Positions 46,601 through 59,149 of a stretch of 64,000 nucleotides of DNA are shown here, one piece after another. Numbering within the stretch: the first letter of the stretch is position 1; every line of letters begins with the position of its first letter. Position numbers and translations under genes: made by a program. The DNA comes from Loripinus fragilis (Eukaryota > Mollusca > Bivalvia > Lucinida > Lucinidae): positions 63,582,253 to 63,646,252 of the forward strand of contig OZ026525.1 of the NCBI GenBank assembly GCA_964019695.1. Direction: 5' to 3'. The notes beneath the pieces are model-generated. The model was not told where the DNA came from and ran no database searches. It saw nothing but the letters and a program-made list of their open reading frames with translations.

Positions 46601-48245
46601 TCTCATTGAGACCATTCTTTGAGTACACGTACCCACATTATTTGCATGTTCGGGTTGAAAAACTGAGAGTGGGTAAGCAGATAATTACTCAAGCTTAATT
46701 TTAACAAAACTAATCAGATAACGAATTATCAGAAATGTGGCGAGCTCGATCCTTATCTGGATCCACACTGTACACTTTTTTTCGAAAAAAAAATCAGCCG
46801 ACATCTGTAAAGACTCGGACTGGGTCCCAGGTAAAGAACGTTGAGTTTGACAAAAGAGGTCTGATCAGCGTCTTCGCTTCAAGTTAAAAAACATAATACA
46901 GGATTATAACGCAGTCAAAATTAATGAGAACAGTCGCTTTAGGCCAAATCCTTATCAGCTATTTTCACACTTTTAACGCAGATGAGCGAACTCCCACTGA
47001 GTTCCCGCTGTGTCAATAAGATGACCACATCATAAAACGACTGCATGATTTTACGTTTCAGCTCTCTAACAGCGAACATTAATCAGGCCAGTCTGTGCAT
47101 ATATTACATGCTCATCGCAGTTTCTTGTGTTCACTGTCCAGATGCTATTGTTAAGCATGAATTCTCAGAACAACATATGCGCATAGTAAATTATCTGCGC
47201 AGTCTGATCAGTCCCATTGCTGTTTACTGTTGAAATAGCTTTGCCTTTATAAATTGTTTTTGGTCAGTTCTGGTTCTTACTGGTCCCGATCAGCTCGGTG
47301 TGAAGAGATATGTTTAAAGCTGTGTATTTTGGGAATTTTTAACTGAGAGATATATATGGACCGCAAACAGCAATGACCGCGCTGTGCCATCTCGACCGAA
47401 CCTTTGCTGTTCGTTCAAGTTTAACCTTCTCCGGAAGAATTAAATGGCATCACTTAAAACTTAATTATCATTTAAATGTTCAATTATTACAAAAATACAG
47501 GCCTGGAGAGACGTCTTGTTATGAAGTATCTGGATCTATACTGTTGATTTTGCTTCATTTTTAGTACTCTTCGGCATATTATATGCACTTCTTTTACTGT
47601 AATTGCAAAACGCAAACAGTAGTAGAATTTCAAACGACACCATTTGCGCAGTCTGAGCATCTACCTATGAAGTGACAGTTTTGGTAGTATGACCGAAAAA
47701 GGTTGATATACTGAACAGTAAAGACCCTGACGAGACGCCGCATGACAAAACTAGTAAGGTGTACAGAGCACGAACACTGTGATCAGGCTGGGTATCTGAT
47801 ACACACCATTTTATTTTACATTAGTTTTTAGTAGAATGCCAAGGCTTCCACACAGGACACTTTATACAGAGTCGTTTATTAGATCAAAACCGTAAAATCA
47901 GTATTTTATGACTAAGATAAGACCTTAGCCCCAGGGATTATCTGACACCTTGGATTATCGCTTATCCCGTTATGAACGTCTCAAAATCGTTTCTCACCAC
48001 AGAGGCACACCGGATAGGTGGCAATCGAAAACGCTCTAAACAATCAACAGACACGGATCAAAAACGGATAGAAACAGTGTTTTCAATTGCCATTTGTCAC
48101 CATTCGGGCCACGAATAGCAATCAGAAACTCTGGTTCTAAATATTTTGAACTTTGTTCGCCGATAATATAAGTGTATTCGATTGCCGCCAATCCGATGTG
48201 AGAATGAAGTACGAATATACTGCCAGATGAAAGTCTTCGAATAAA
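43660..48245 (+). repeat. Direct duplication of a ~2.2 kb unit
   Basis: Unit 1 (about 43660-45800) and unit 2 (about 45826-48245) share the order of 'cacctagataatcgataag', 'gcgaaatcgattgtatct', 'aaagactgggtc/aaagactcgga', 'aacagtaaagaccctgacg' then 'agacgccgcatgacaaaac', and 'caccgga/tgaataggtggcaatcg' blocks. The copies are diverged by indels. Unit 1 carries the MITE at 44014-44242 that unit 2 lacks. Confidence 0.75.
44014..44242. mobile_element. MITE with TTAA flanks (family R)
   Basis: Ends are TTAACCCTTAAAGCGCC and GGCGCTTTAAGGGTTAA, with an inner foldback TGGACCCAGATCAGA / TCTGGGTCCACACTG and 'cgtctgctgaaatg' / 'cagcagacgacattttcag'. It is related to about 51355-51600 and its mirror at about 57280-57515. 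Confidence 0.8.
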
Positions 48246-48251
48246 TTTAGG

Positions 48252-48253
<2 letters not shown>

Positions 48254-48294
<41 letters not shown>

Positions 48295-50065
48295 TGTTAT
48301 ATTTAAAATAAAAAATAAATTGAAGCAACTTGTAATAAATTATTTTTATTTTAGTGTGATAAGTTATGGTTAATGATATTTTCTAACAATTTACTTTAAG
48401 ATTTCTTTTCATTATCTTGTCTCCCAATCAGCTAAATTTTCCCCTTAAATTTCTATTTAAAAATGATGTTAGGTTTCTTTAAAAATGATGTTAGGTTTCT
48501 CGACATTATCGGCATATTGAATAGTGCGGAAGCATAATAGACACAAAATATGAGAACTTAGACATTTTCTCCGCCCTTTCAAGAAGACGCTTAAACTCAA
48601 TTTTTAACCTAAAAATGACAGAACTAAAATTTATTTTATTTCTGTGAAACTTATATGGTTGATATCGTTGAGTGATCGAGATACCATTTATAACTTATAA
48701 AACATTGAAAAAGTATCAGAACATGATTATTTTGGGGTCATAAAAGGCTCACCCAGAGCATTTTCAGTCAGTTTACATAGAAATGAATGGGATTTTACCA
48801 GTCAAAAAGATGAACAATTTGACAAAACTAAATGTTAAGTTATTTCGTATTTGTTTATATCATTATAAAGATAAAACATTAAATTTTCTTTTCATAACTT
48901 ATAAAACAATGACAGCTTAGTAATAAGCTAGTTATTAATAACTTATTCAAAGGTTTGCATACTTTTCTGTGTAATTGATGCCACAGATTTCAACAGGTAA
49001 ATTGCGGGAGTGGTCAATATTCAAGGGAGATAATCGGGCAGATAAAACTGATAACAAATAATATTGTCCCATATGAATTGGTATGATTTGATTCTTTACG
49101 TCCCATCAACAATCTTTCAGTTAAACAGGGACGGGTCTTCCTTGGTTGAACCAGTACTAAACTAGGATAAATGTGTCTTGCTCAAGGACCACGACGCAGT
49201 GTCGCCGGTGAGGCTCGGACCCGCGGCCTCTCGGTCTTGAGTCAAGCACAATGAATTAACAATAGGTTAAATAATAATAATAATAATAATTATAATAATA
49301 ATAACAATTGTTATATTTAAGATTTAAATTAAAAAATAAATTGAAGCAACTTGTAATAAAAATATTTTTATTTCGGCGATAAGATATGGTTATTGTTATT
49401 TTACTAAAATTAAGATTTTTTTCATAATCATGTCTCCCAATCAGCTAAATTTCCCCTTTCTTTTAAAATGCTGTTAAGATTTCTCAACATTATATAAGCA
49501 AGCATATAGCATATTGCGGAAGCATTACAGATCCACAATATTCGAACTTAGACATTCTCTCCGCTCTTGCAAGAAGGCTCTTAAACTCAATTTTCAACCT
49601 AAAAATGACAGAACTAAAATGTAATTTATTTCTATGAAACTTATATGGTTGATATTGTTGGATGATAGAGATACCATTTATAACTTATAAAACATTAGGA
49701 AAATATCAGAATATGATTATTTTGGGGCCATGAAATGCTCACCCTAAGCATTTTCATTCAATTTACATTGAAATGAATGGGATTTTACCAGTTAAAAAGA
49801 TGAACAATTTGACAAAACTAAATATTTAGTTATTTCATATTTGTTTATATCATTGTAAAGATAAAAAATTAAAATTTCTTTTGGTAACTTATAAAATAAT
49901 GACAACTTAATAATAAGGTAGTTATTAATAATTTATTTAAAGGTTTGTATACTTTTCTGTGTAATTGATGCCACAGATTTCAACACGTAAGTTGCGAGAG
50001 TGGTCAATATTCAAGGGAGATAATCAGGCCGATAAAACCGATAACAGCTGATATTGTCCCATATG
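48254..50065 (+). repeat. Two direct ~0.8 kb repeats, each starting with (TAA)n, separated by a SINE
   Basis: Copies lie at 48254-49079 and 49264-50065. Both begin with an AAT/TAA microsatellite (48256-48294; about 49270-49308). They share 'aaattgaagcaacttgtaataaa', 'gtctcccaatcagctaaat', 'gatgaacaatttgacaaaac' and 'gatattgtcccatatg'. There is no coding signal. Confidence 0.88.
49085..49250 (-). mobile_element. SINE, reverse orientation, truncated head
   Basis: Reading the minus strand, the B-box region (CGGGTCCGAGCC) and the body ending in 'gatgggacgtaaagaatcaa' match the SINE at 5831-6042. The first part of the tRNA-like head is missing and the tail is short. Confidence 0.85.
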
Positions 50066-50246
50066 CAGTCTCCTCAGCTACAGAGACTATCTAGAAAATT
50101 GCAATTTCGCTCGTAGCAAGTCTAGATATGATTATTTCTGATAAACAAATATTAAAGGCGCTGATCATCCTGCGCTGATGCAGAGGCTGGTCTGCACCTT
50201 TGTTGTCCGCAAACCTCCAAAGACAGGTTTTCTCGGGTGGAGGCCC

Positions 50247-50385
50247 ATATTGGAATTGTATAAAGGCTCGTGACAGACTTCTCCAAATGTTTTACTACAT
50301 CCACGATAAATCCCATGATCTAAGTGAAGACACAGGTGGTCTTTTAGCTGTAACGATAAACATGCAGAAAGATAGATACGATATA
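50247..50385 (+). pseudogene. P450-6, middle fragment beyond the insertion
   Basis: After ATATTGG the reading continues NCIKARDRLLQMFYY and TGGLLAVTINMQKD. This is the stretch that follows the FLPGK region in intact P450-3 and so directly continues the fragment ending at 43614. Homology stops near 50385, before the I-helix; the haem-binding half is absent. Confidence 0.88.
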
Positions 50386-50980
50386 CTCATACTTTCATTT
50401 ATAAGAAACTCACTGGTTCCCGAATCAGAGCATTTGTGTTTTTATTGTTATGCTAGAGCATTTTTGGAGAGTATGTGTTCTTGTGATTGTCACAATATGG
50501 CAAAAAAAGGCCCTTTTGCAAGTTTCCGTAAAGCGCAGTAGCGGTCATTTTATTGAGTTAATTACAATGTAGTTGAAAGGTGTTACATGTGTTTAACCTA
50601 TATGTGCATGCTCATTTATTTTCATGTGACTTACTCGAACTTAGAGATAGCACAAGATACTGTCAAATGACCCAATATGACATTGACTTTCGACAGATTA
50701 ACCTTTCAATTTAGCAACAGTGAAGAACAACTTTGAAACCTGTATGGTATTGCATTCTCAACTTTGTTTAGTAGTCCATTTGGGTCAGTCTGGGTTGATT
50801 TTCTGTCCAAATTGACCCTTGACCTTTTTGATGACTTTGACCTTGATAAGAGGGGCAATTTCAGATGTATATATGTATGCGTATTAGTCCGTTTTAATCT
50901 TTACTATTCAATCCGCCAACATAAATGTCACTTTACAAAAAAAATGGCATAATGAAACTGCAACAGTATATCAATTCACA
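50386..50980. other. Gene-free stretch
   Basis: It contains one 'ttgacccttgacctttttga' repeat of TGACCT type (about 50812-50845). No other feature. Confidence 0.45.
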
Positions 50981-51354
50981 CACTCTATACTTTTTCCCCA
51001 GTTCATAGAATGATAGTCTTGTTTCTCCTCTCTGCTGGAGGTAATTTATGAAGCTGTTATATCAACAAGAGGAGTGCGGCTAGCTGCTATTTGTTTATGA
51101 TCAAATTCCCAGATAAAACAATTCTATCTGGCTGAACAAGTTAATAACATGTTAGTTCTAGAATCATGTCTAAGTACTGAATGTGTATTGCTGATTTAAA
51201 CTTTTTTCTTTAACTATTTTTGCCACTTTTTTGAGATTGAGCCAGTGTGAGAGTGGTATTTTGGAAAAGAAAGGCAAGTTCTATGTTTTATCTATTATTC
51301 AAATTTATTGAAATGAAAAAAAATAAAAACACAGAATTGCTTCCAAACAAGACT

Positions 51355-51600
51355 TTATCCTTAAAGTGCCGATCACAACAAAAGTAGTCTACTTTTGTCA
51401 TCTGCTGAAATGTTTAGAAGCCTCTATATGACGTACATTGTAGACCAAGATCAGACTGCTTCAGTCCAATCTTGGCTCAAGCTGTTTGCTTCTATACTTC
51501 AATAAGGCAGATATGTCAGGCAAGTCTTTGCAGCAGACGACTTTAGCAGACAACATTTTCAGATGCATTTTCGGAGCGTTTTAAGAGTAAAGGGGCAGGG
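51355..51600. repeat. MITE family R copy inside U (mirror at about 57280-57515)
   Basis: It begins 'ccttaaagtgccgatcacaac' and ends 'cggagcgttttaagagtaa', with the inner 'gaccaagatcagactgcttc' / 'cagtccaatcttggctc' foldback. Its presence in both copies of U means it was there before U copied itself. Confidence 0.75.
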
Positions 51601-52194
51601 CCGATAATTTGAAACAGAGTATAGATTTTGTTTTTGCGTGCTTGAATCAATTACCTTTGGAATTATTATTGAGATGTAAATATAAAATTTATTATGTTTC
51701 TTATTCTGCATTAACAATTATAACAAACAAGACCAAACGTAATCATGTATCTTAGGCCATGTCACACTATAACGTTTCAGCCAACGTATGCGGACATACG
51801 AAAAATATATCCAGTACGCTGGCATATTACAAACTGAAAGAAAGCCTCTCTAGCGTATGCTAAACGAACATAGAACGTGTGTCTAATGTATGAGTAACTT
51901 ATTCATAATTTATTCCTGACGTAACATAACTTATACTTGTAGTAGCGTATAACAGCGTATGCCCAGCATATCACTCAGCATTCTTGACTTAAAAGAAACT
52001 TATGACAACGATCGTCCAATTTATTTCGAATGTGTACATGTAAAGTATGTTAACTTGTGCATAACATACATGTAGCGTAAAAAGTATCCAGAACAAATGA
52101 TCTTATGGAGAACAAATGGTAATAACTTTATGCATTGGACGAGACGGTCACGTAAAGAGAGTATTGCATTACGAAGTTTTAAGGCCCAGTCACA

Positions 52195-52930
52195 CTACCA
52201 TGTATAGCACCAACGTATGAATAATTCAGCAAGTATGTTGGCATACGCTGAGTACGTTAGGAATAAGTTTTAAACACATTACGAATACGCTATATATATA
52301 GTACGTTGGTATACATTGACAAACGGCCAAGAGCTCCAACATTTTGTGAATCCATAAAAAATTACAGCGTTTATGCGAACGTACTGCTTCTTTACGTTAG
52401 GCATACGCTAGATGTACGCAGCAGGTAAGTTATGCATACATTAAGGTACGTTAGCACCAACGTATGCGGACGCATGAGAAATTAAGCAAGTATGTTGGTG
52501 TACGCTGAATACGTTACAGATACGTTTTAAACACGTTAAGAACACGTTACTGTACGTGGTATACGTTGTCATATAGCGCATCCAAAATTTTGTACTTGCA
52601 TAAAAAATCTTCAGTGTATGCCGATCTATTGCTTAAACATTAGGCATAAGATAGACGTACGCAACGGGTAAGTTATGCATACGTTTAGGTACGTTAGCAC
52701 CAACGTATGAGGACGTATGAAAAATCACCAAGTACGTTGGTGTACGCTGAATAAGTTAGAGATACGTTTACAATACGTTACGAACACGTTACAATACGTT
52801 GGTATACCTTGTCAAATGACAAAGTGGTCCCAAATTTTGTACTGTTTTATACGTTTGACATAAGTTAGATGTGCGCTACATGTAAGTTATGCATACGTTA
52901 ACGTACGTTATATGTACAATTCAGCATACA
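52195..52930 (+). repeat. Tandem array, ~243-bp unit, three copies, rich in ACGTATGC/ACGTTGG
   Basis: Units start near 52204, 52446 and 52691 with 'agcaccaacgtatg'. Each holds many ACGTTA/TACGTT words in both orientations. The neighbouring 51750-52190 has more of the same words, bounded by 'ggccatgtcacactata' and 'ggcccagtcacactacc'. The mirror array is at about 55960-56670. Confidence 0.8.
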
Positions 52931-53804
52931 TTAGACGTTCGTTGTGCATAAGTTTCTCATAAGTCAAGACGAAAACGTCCCCTTACTTCAACACCAAGCA
53001 GAGAACGTTAAGCACAGCTCGGTTATGATGCGCTTGCTATATATGCATGAGTTAAAACAGAAGCTATGCCCTAAACATTGTTGTTATTTATTTGAAACGA
53101 ATTCAGCTGAAACCTAATCTGCATGCCAGTGCTTTGTATGTTACCAATGCATATGCATGATGTCTTATCAATGGTAATTTAATTAGCATCGTCTCATAAA
53201 GCGCACTTTGTTGAATAGGAATCTTTTGCATGAATCATGCAATGTAGTCCAGCAGAGCTCGCTTGAATTTGTTGTCACTTTTTACCAGTAAGAGTCGAGT
53301 TTTTGGTATAAAAGTATCTTTTTGAATCCAAATGATTTAAGCTGTTCTTGTTTTATGTCAAGTGAAACACAGTCTTGAAACTATCAAGCAGAGAATAGGG
53401 CTCCTAAATAATTAATTGAGGGGCACCTTGGCATAACCAAAAATGTGGCGTTCATAAACTGGCCAATTATTGGCTCATCTTCCCCAAGATTCCCCAGTTT
53501 TCTCATTGTATTTTATGTATAGCAACTGACAAAAGCCTGTTTTGGTGTCAAGAGAGAAGAATGATCAGACCTCTAAGACCTGAGCTTTCCCTGGACATAA
53601 ATGACACATTGTTGACAGTTAGGTGATATTAGATTGGTTACATTTTACTGGACAAAAAATAAGTGAGTATGATCAGGAAATACCACATTCACACACTGTA
53701 GACCAACCCTACGGCACCGTGAGGAAGAGTCACATAGCATTTATAGTATCAATATATCTGTAAGACAATAACAGCAAATCATCCAGGTTTCTCTTCCTCT
53801 TCAA

Positions 53805-56800
53805 CAGACTCCCGGATTTATCCACTAAACTCACTGAGATCTCAGGGAAGCTTTCTTGAGAATGCACCGTTATATAAATGTTAGTGTATGTAAACCAAAC
53901 CCCAAGAAAGCCATTAGGTAGATTTTATCAACACACAGTTTGTTTTAAGTTTCTCCTGGAATTATGAACACATGTGGTCAGTTGGAGTTTCAGAAATACA
54001 TAAGAAATCTTTTATTAGTTGTATACAGTTTACTTGGGAACAAATATAATATGTAATATTATCAAATAGAAATATGCAGTATCACCTTAATAAACAGTAA
54101 TGATTATCGTTAGTCCGTCGGTCATGACTTTAGTTGTCAGCTTCTCTCAACTGCTTAGCACATATTGCAAACAATACAGACCCAGATCAGATTATTTCCT
54201 TGATAGCAGGCTGATCATGGTTCATATTGTTTGCTTCAATGAAAAAAAAGGCTGAAATGCACTTGAATTTATGCAGCAGATGTACAAAGCAGGCAACATT
54301 TTCAGGTGCAAATATTTTTCAACACTACTTTTTACAAATGTAGTTCTTTCGGGAATACCATCAGAATATCAATAAGTTTGGATCCAGATTATGTCCGACA
54401 TTCTGTTGGGCCACATCTGGGTCCAAGCTGTAGCAGAAAACAAACTTGCCCTGTAGCCAAAGAGTTAATGTGGCCATTTGGTCAGTTCTCCATAAAAACA
54501 TTTTGGTGCTCATTAGAATGCCTCGCCGACTTGCTTCTAATGTGTAACCACAACTTACGTTAAATGGAGAAATAAGTAAAAGCATTTGTTATTCATTACA
54601 AAATAAATCAGGCCACTGTCATAACAAAGAGCTCCAAGTTTTAATGATGTGGTAAATTAATAATAAAGAGCTCCAAGTTTTAATGATGTGGTAAATTAAT
54701 AATAAAGAGCTCCAAGTTTTAATGATGTGGTAAATACGACCCCACCCCCTGTACTCTAAAAATAGGAAGCTATGTTCCTTCAGGAGACAAGTCAGGTTTT
54801 GATACATTGCATTAGTTAGAAAGCCTCCATGCGAGCTAAACAATTTGTGTTTTAACAACAACAGAATCTAGGGCAATGATTAAGCGCTAGTAAAATGCAT
54901 TAAAGTTCCCTGCCTTGTGGCTTAGACTGCTGGCCGTTCTAAGGCGGTGGTTCTTTTGTTGTTGATCTATTGTTTACTGTACTTGCTTTTGTTTGTGGGA
55001 GTTCTGTGTTTGTCTTTGTTTTGTTATGCATTAGTTTGTGTCCATTCTAGTTTTGCAATCACATTGAAGAGGAAGAGAAACCTGGATGATTTGCTGTTAT
55101 TGTCTTACAGATATATTGATACTATAAATGCTATGTGACTCTTCCTCACGGTGCCGTAGGGTTGGTCTACAGTGTGTGAATGTGGTATTTCCTGATCATA
55201 CTCACTTATTTTTTGTCCAGTAAAATGTAACCAATCTAATATCACCTAACTGTCAACAATGTGTCATTTATGTCCAGGGAAAGCTCAGGTCTTAGAGGTC
55301 TGATCATTCTTCTCTCTTGACACCAAAACAGGCTTTTGTCAGTTGCTAAACATAAAATACAATGAGAAAACTGGGGAATCTTGGGGAAGATGAGCCAATA
55401 ATTGGCCAGTTTATGAACGCCACATTTTTGGTTATGCCAAGGTGCCCCTCAATTAATTATTTAGGAGCCCTATTCTCTGCTTGATAGTTTCAAGACTGTG
55501 TATCACTTGACATAAAACAAGAACAGCTTAAATCATTTGGATTCAAAAAGATACTTTTATACCAAAAACTCGACTCTTACTGGTAAAAAGTGACAACAAA
55601 TTCAAGCGAGCTCTGCTGGACTACATTGCATGATTCATGCAAAAGATTCCTATTCAACAAAGTGCGCTTTATGAGACGATGCTAATTAAATTACCATTGA
55701 TAAGACATCATGCATATGCATTGGTAACATACAAAGCACTGGCATGCAGATTAGGTTTCAGCTGAATTCGTTTCAAATAAATGACAACAATGTTTAGGGC
55801 ATAGCTTCTGTTTTAACTCATGCATATATATCAAGCGCATCATAACCGAGCTGTGCTTAACGTTCTCTGCTTGGTGTTGAAGTAAGGGGACGTTTTCGTC
55901 TTGACTTATGAGAAACTTATGCACAACGAACGTCTAATGTATGCTGAATTGTACATATAACGTACGTTAACGTATGCATAACTTACATGTAGCGCACATC
56001 TAACTTATGTCAAACGTATAAAACAGTACAAAATTTGGGACCACTTTGTCATTTGACAAGGTATACCAACGTATTGTAACGTGTTCGTAACGTATTGTAA
56101 ACGTATCTCTAACTTATTCAGCGTACACCAACGTACTTGGTGATTTTTCATACGTCCTCATACGTTGGTGTTAACGTGCCTAAACGTATGCATAACTTAC
56201 CCGTTGCGTACGTCTATCTTATGCCTAATGTTTAAGCAATAGATCGGCATACACTGAAGATTTTTTATGCAAGTACAAGATTTTGGATGCGCTATATGAC
56301 AACGTATACCACGTACAGTAACGTGTTCTTAACGTGTTTAAAACGTATCTGTAACGTATTCAGCGTACACCAACATACTTGCTTAATTTCTCATGCGTCC
56401 GCATACGTTGGTGCTAACGTACCTTAATGTATGCATAACTTACCTGCTGCGTACATCTAGCGTATGCTTACGTAAAGAAGCAGTACGTTCGCATAAACGC
56501 TGTAATTTTTTATGGATTCACAAAATGTTGGAGCTCTTGGCCGTTTGTCAATGTATACCAACGTACTATATATATAGCGTATTCGTAATGTGTTTAAAAC
56601 TTATTCCTAACGTACTCAGCGTATGCCAACATACTTGCTGAATTATTCATACGTTGGTGCTATACATGGTAGTGTGACTGGGCCTTAAAACTTCGTAATG
56701 CAATACTCTCTTTACGTGACCGTCTCGTCCAATGCATAAAGTTATTACCATTTGTTCTCCATAAGATCATTTGTTCTGGATACTTTTTACGCTACATGTA

Positions 56801-57885
56801 TGTTATGCACAAGTTAACATACTTTACATGTACACATTCGAAATAAATTGGACGATCGTTGTCATAAGTTTCTTTTAAGTCAAGAATGCTGAGTGATATG
56901 CTGGGCATACGCTGTTATACGCTACTACAAGTATAAGTTATGTTACGTCAGGAATAAATTATGAATAAGTTACTCATACATTAGACACACGTTCTATGTT
57001 TGTTTAGCATACGCTAGAGAGGCTTTCTTTCAGTTTGTAATATGCCAGCGTACTGGATATATTTTTCGTATGTCCGCATACGTTGGCTGAAACGTTATAG
57101 TGTGACATGGCCTAAGATACATGATTACGTTTGGTCTTGTTTGTTATAATTGTTAATGCAGAATAAGAAACATAATAAATTTTATATTTACATCTCAATA
57201 ATAATTCCAAAGGTAATTGATTCAAGCACGCAAAAACAAAATCTATACTCTGTTTCAAATTATCGGCCCTGCCCCTTTACTCTTAAAACGCTCCGAAAAT
57301 GCATCTGAAAATGTTGTCTGCTAAAGTCGTCTGCTGCAAAGACTTGCCTGACATATCTGCCTTATTGAAGTATAGAAGCAAACAGCTTGAGCCAAGATTG
57401 GACTGAAGCAGTCTGATCTTGGTCTACAATGTACGTCATATAGAGGCTTCTAAACATTTCAGCAGATGACAAAAGTAGACTACTTTTGTTGTGATCGGCA
57501 CTTTAAGGATAAAGTCTTGTTTGGAAGCAATTCTGTGTTTTTATTTTTTTCATTTCAATAAATTTGAATAATAGATAAAACATAGAACTTGCCTTTCTTT
57601 TCCAAAATACCACTCTCACACTGGCTCAATCTCAAAAAAGTGGCAAAAATAGTTAAAGAAAAAAGTTTAAATCAGCAATACACATTCAGTACTTAGACAT
57701 GATTCTAGAACTAACATGTTATTAACTTGTTCAGCCAGATAGAATTGTTTTATCTGGGAATTTGATCATAAACAAATAGCAGCTAGCCGCACTCCTCTTG
57801 TTGATATAACAGCTTCATAAATTACCTCCAGCAGAGAGGAGAAACAAGACTATCATTCTATGAACTGGGGAAAAAGTATAGAGTG
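53805..57885 (-). mobile_element. Inner inverted copy of element U (4,081 bp)
   Basis: Reverse complement of the outer U copy with only scattered differences. Examples are one base in the C-rich run near 54740 versus 58210, and 'tatagc' at 53516 versus its mirror near 55345. It is complete from CAGACTCCCGG to TATAGAGTG and so looks like an insertion of a full element, not an inversion of part of one. Confidence 0.75.
54626..54735 (-). repeat. 39-bp tandem repeat, three units (mirror 58221-58328)
   Basis: The unit is AAAGAGCTCCAAGTTTTAAT + GATGTGGTAAATTAATAAT. The 80-codon ORF that covers it only translates the repeat. Confidence 0.92.
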
Positions 57886-59149
57886 TTCAATGTGATTGCA
57901 AAACTAGAATGGACACAAACTAATGCATAACAAAACAAAGACAAACACAGAACTCCCACAAACAAAAGCAAGTACAGTAAACAATAGATCAACAACAAAA
58001 GAACCACCGCCTTAGAACGGCCAGCAGTCTAAGCCACAAGGCAGGGAACTTTAATGCATTTTACTAGCGCTTAATCATTGCCCTAGATTCTGTTGTTGTT
58101 AAAACACAAATTGTTTAGCTCGCATGGAGGCTTTCTAACTAATGCAATGTATCAAAACCTGACTTGTCTCCTGAAGGAACATAGCTTCCTATTTTTAGAG
58201 TACAGGGGGTTGGGTCGTATTTACCACATCATTAAAACTTGGAGCTCTTTATTATTAATTTACCACATCATTAAAACTTGGAGCTCTTTATTATTAATTT
58301 ACCACATCATTAAAACTTGGAGCTCTTTGTTATGACAGTGGCCTGATTTATTTTGTAATGAATAGCAAATGCTTTTACTTATTTCTCCATTTAACGTAAG
58401 TTGTGGTTACACATTAGAAGCAAGTCGGCGAGGCATTCTAATGAGCACCAAAATGTTTTTATGGAGAACTGACCAAATGGCCACATTAACTCTTTGGCTA
58501 CAGGGCAAGTTTGTTTTCTGCTACAGCTTGGACCCAGATGTGGCCCAACAGAATGTCGGACATAATCTGGATCCAAACTTATTGATATTCTGATGGTATT
58601 CCCGAAAGAACTACATTTGTAAAAAGTAGTGTTGAAAAATATTTGCACCTGAAAATGTTGCCTGCTTTGTACATCTGCTGCATAAATTCAAGTGCATTTC
58701 AGCCTTTTTTTTCATTGAAGCAAACAATATGAACCATGATCAGCCTGCTATCAAGGAAATAATCTGATCTGGGTCTGTATTGTTTGCAATATGTGCTAAG
58801 CAGTTGAGAGAAGCTGACAACTAAAGTCATGACCGACGGACTAACGATAATCATTACTGTTTATTAAGGTGATACTGCATATTTCTATTTGATAATATTA
58901 CATATTATATTTGTTCCCAAGTAAACTGTATACAACTAATAAAAGATTTCTTATGTATTTCTGAAACTCCAACTGACCACATGTGTTCATAATTCCAGGA
59001 GAAACTTAAAACAAACTGTGTGTTGATAAAATCTACCTAATGGCTTTCTTGGGGTTTGGTTTACATACACTAACATTTATATAACGGTGCATTCTCAAGA
59101 AAGCTTCCCTGAGATCTCAGTGAGTTTAGTGGATAAATCCGGGAGTCTG

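Larger units (their letters stand above)
43615..50246. mobile_element. 6.6 kb insertion splitting P450-6
   Basis: P450-6 sequence stops at 43614 and resumes at 50254 with no P450 codons missing. ATATTGG is present on both sides (43608-43614 and 50247-50253). Counting one more base it is 7 of 8 (TATATTGG / CATATTGG), as for an aged 8-bp duplication. The ends are inverted and similar: 'agaaaacctgtctttgggg' on the left and, complemented, 'agaaaacctgtctttggag' on the right. This terminal sequence is related to the 'aaaacctgtcttcagggtttgcg' repeats scattered in the window. The interior has tandem duplications, a SINE and a MITE, but no transposase. Confidence 0.65.
50981..59149 (+). mobile_element. 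Uncharacterised 4.08 kb element (U), interrupted by an inverted copy of itself
   Basis: 50981-53804 plus 57891-59149 form one copy (4,083 bp). The interval between them, 53805-57885 (4,081 bp), is the reverse complement of that copy. TTCAA is present on both sides of the inner copy (53800-53804, 57886-57890). Dispersed repeat E confirms which junction is original: the inner copy keeps 'gcaatcacattgaagagg' intact near 55056-55074, while the outer copy is split there. The element ends are CACTCTATAC... and ...GGGAGTCTG, with at most CA/TG in common, so there are no obvious inverted repeats. CACA flanks the outer copy (50977-50980, 59150-59153). No transposase is visible; the superfamily is unknown. 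Confidence 0.75.

Noticed and set aside
48254..50065. CRISPR-like regular repeats
   Set aside because: The repeats are two ~0.8 kb direct copies and microsatellites, not short repeats with unique spacers.
54619..54861. 80-codon ORF with a repeated YHIIKTWSSLLL motif
   Set aside because: It is the translation of the 39-bp tandem repeat, and its mirror copy at 58093-58335 only reflects the duplication of element U.
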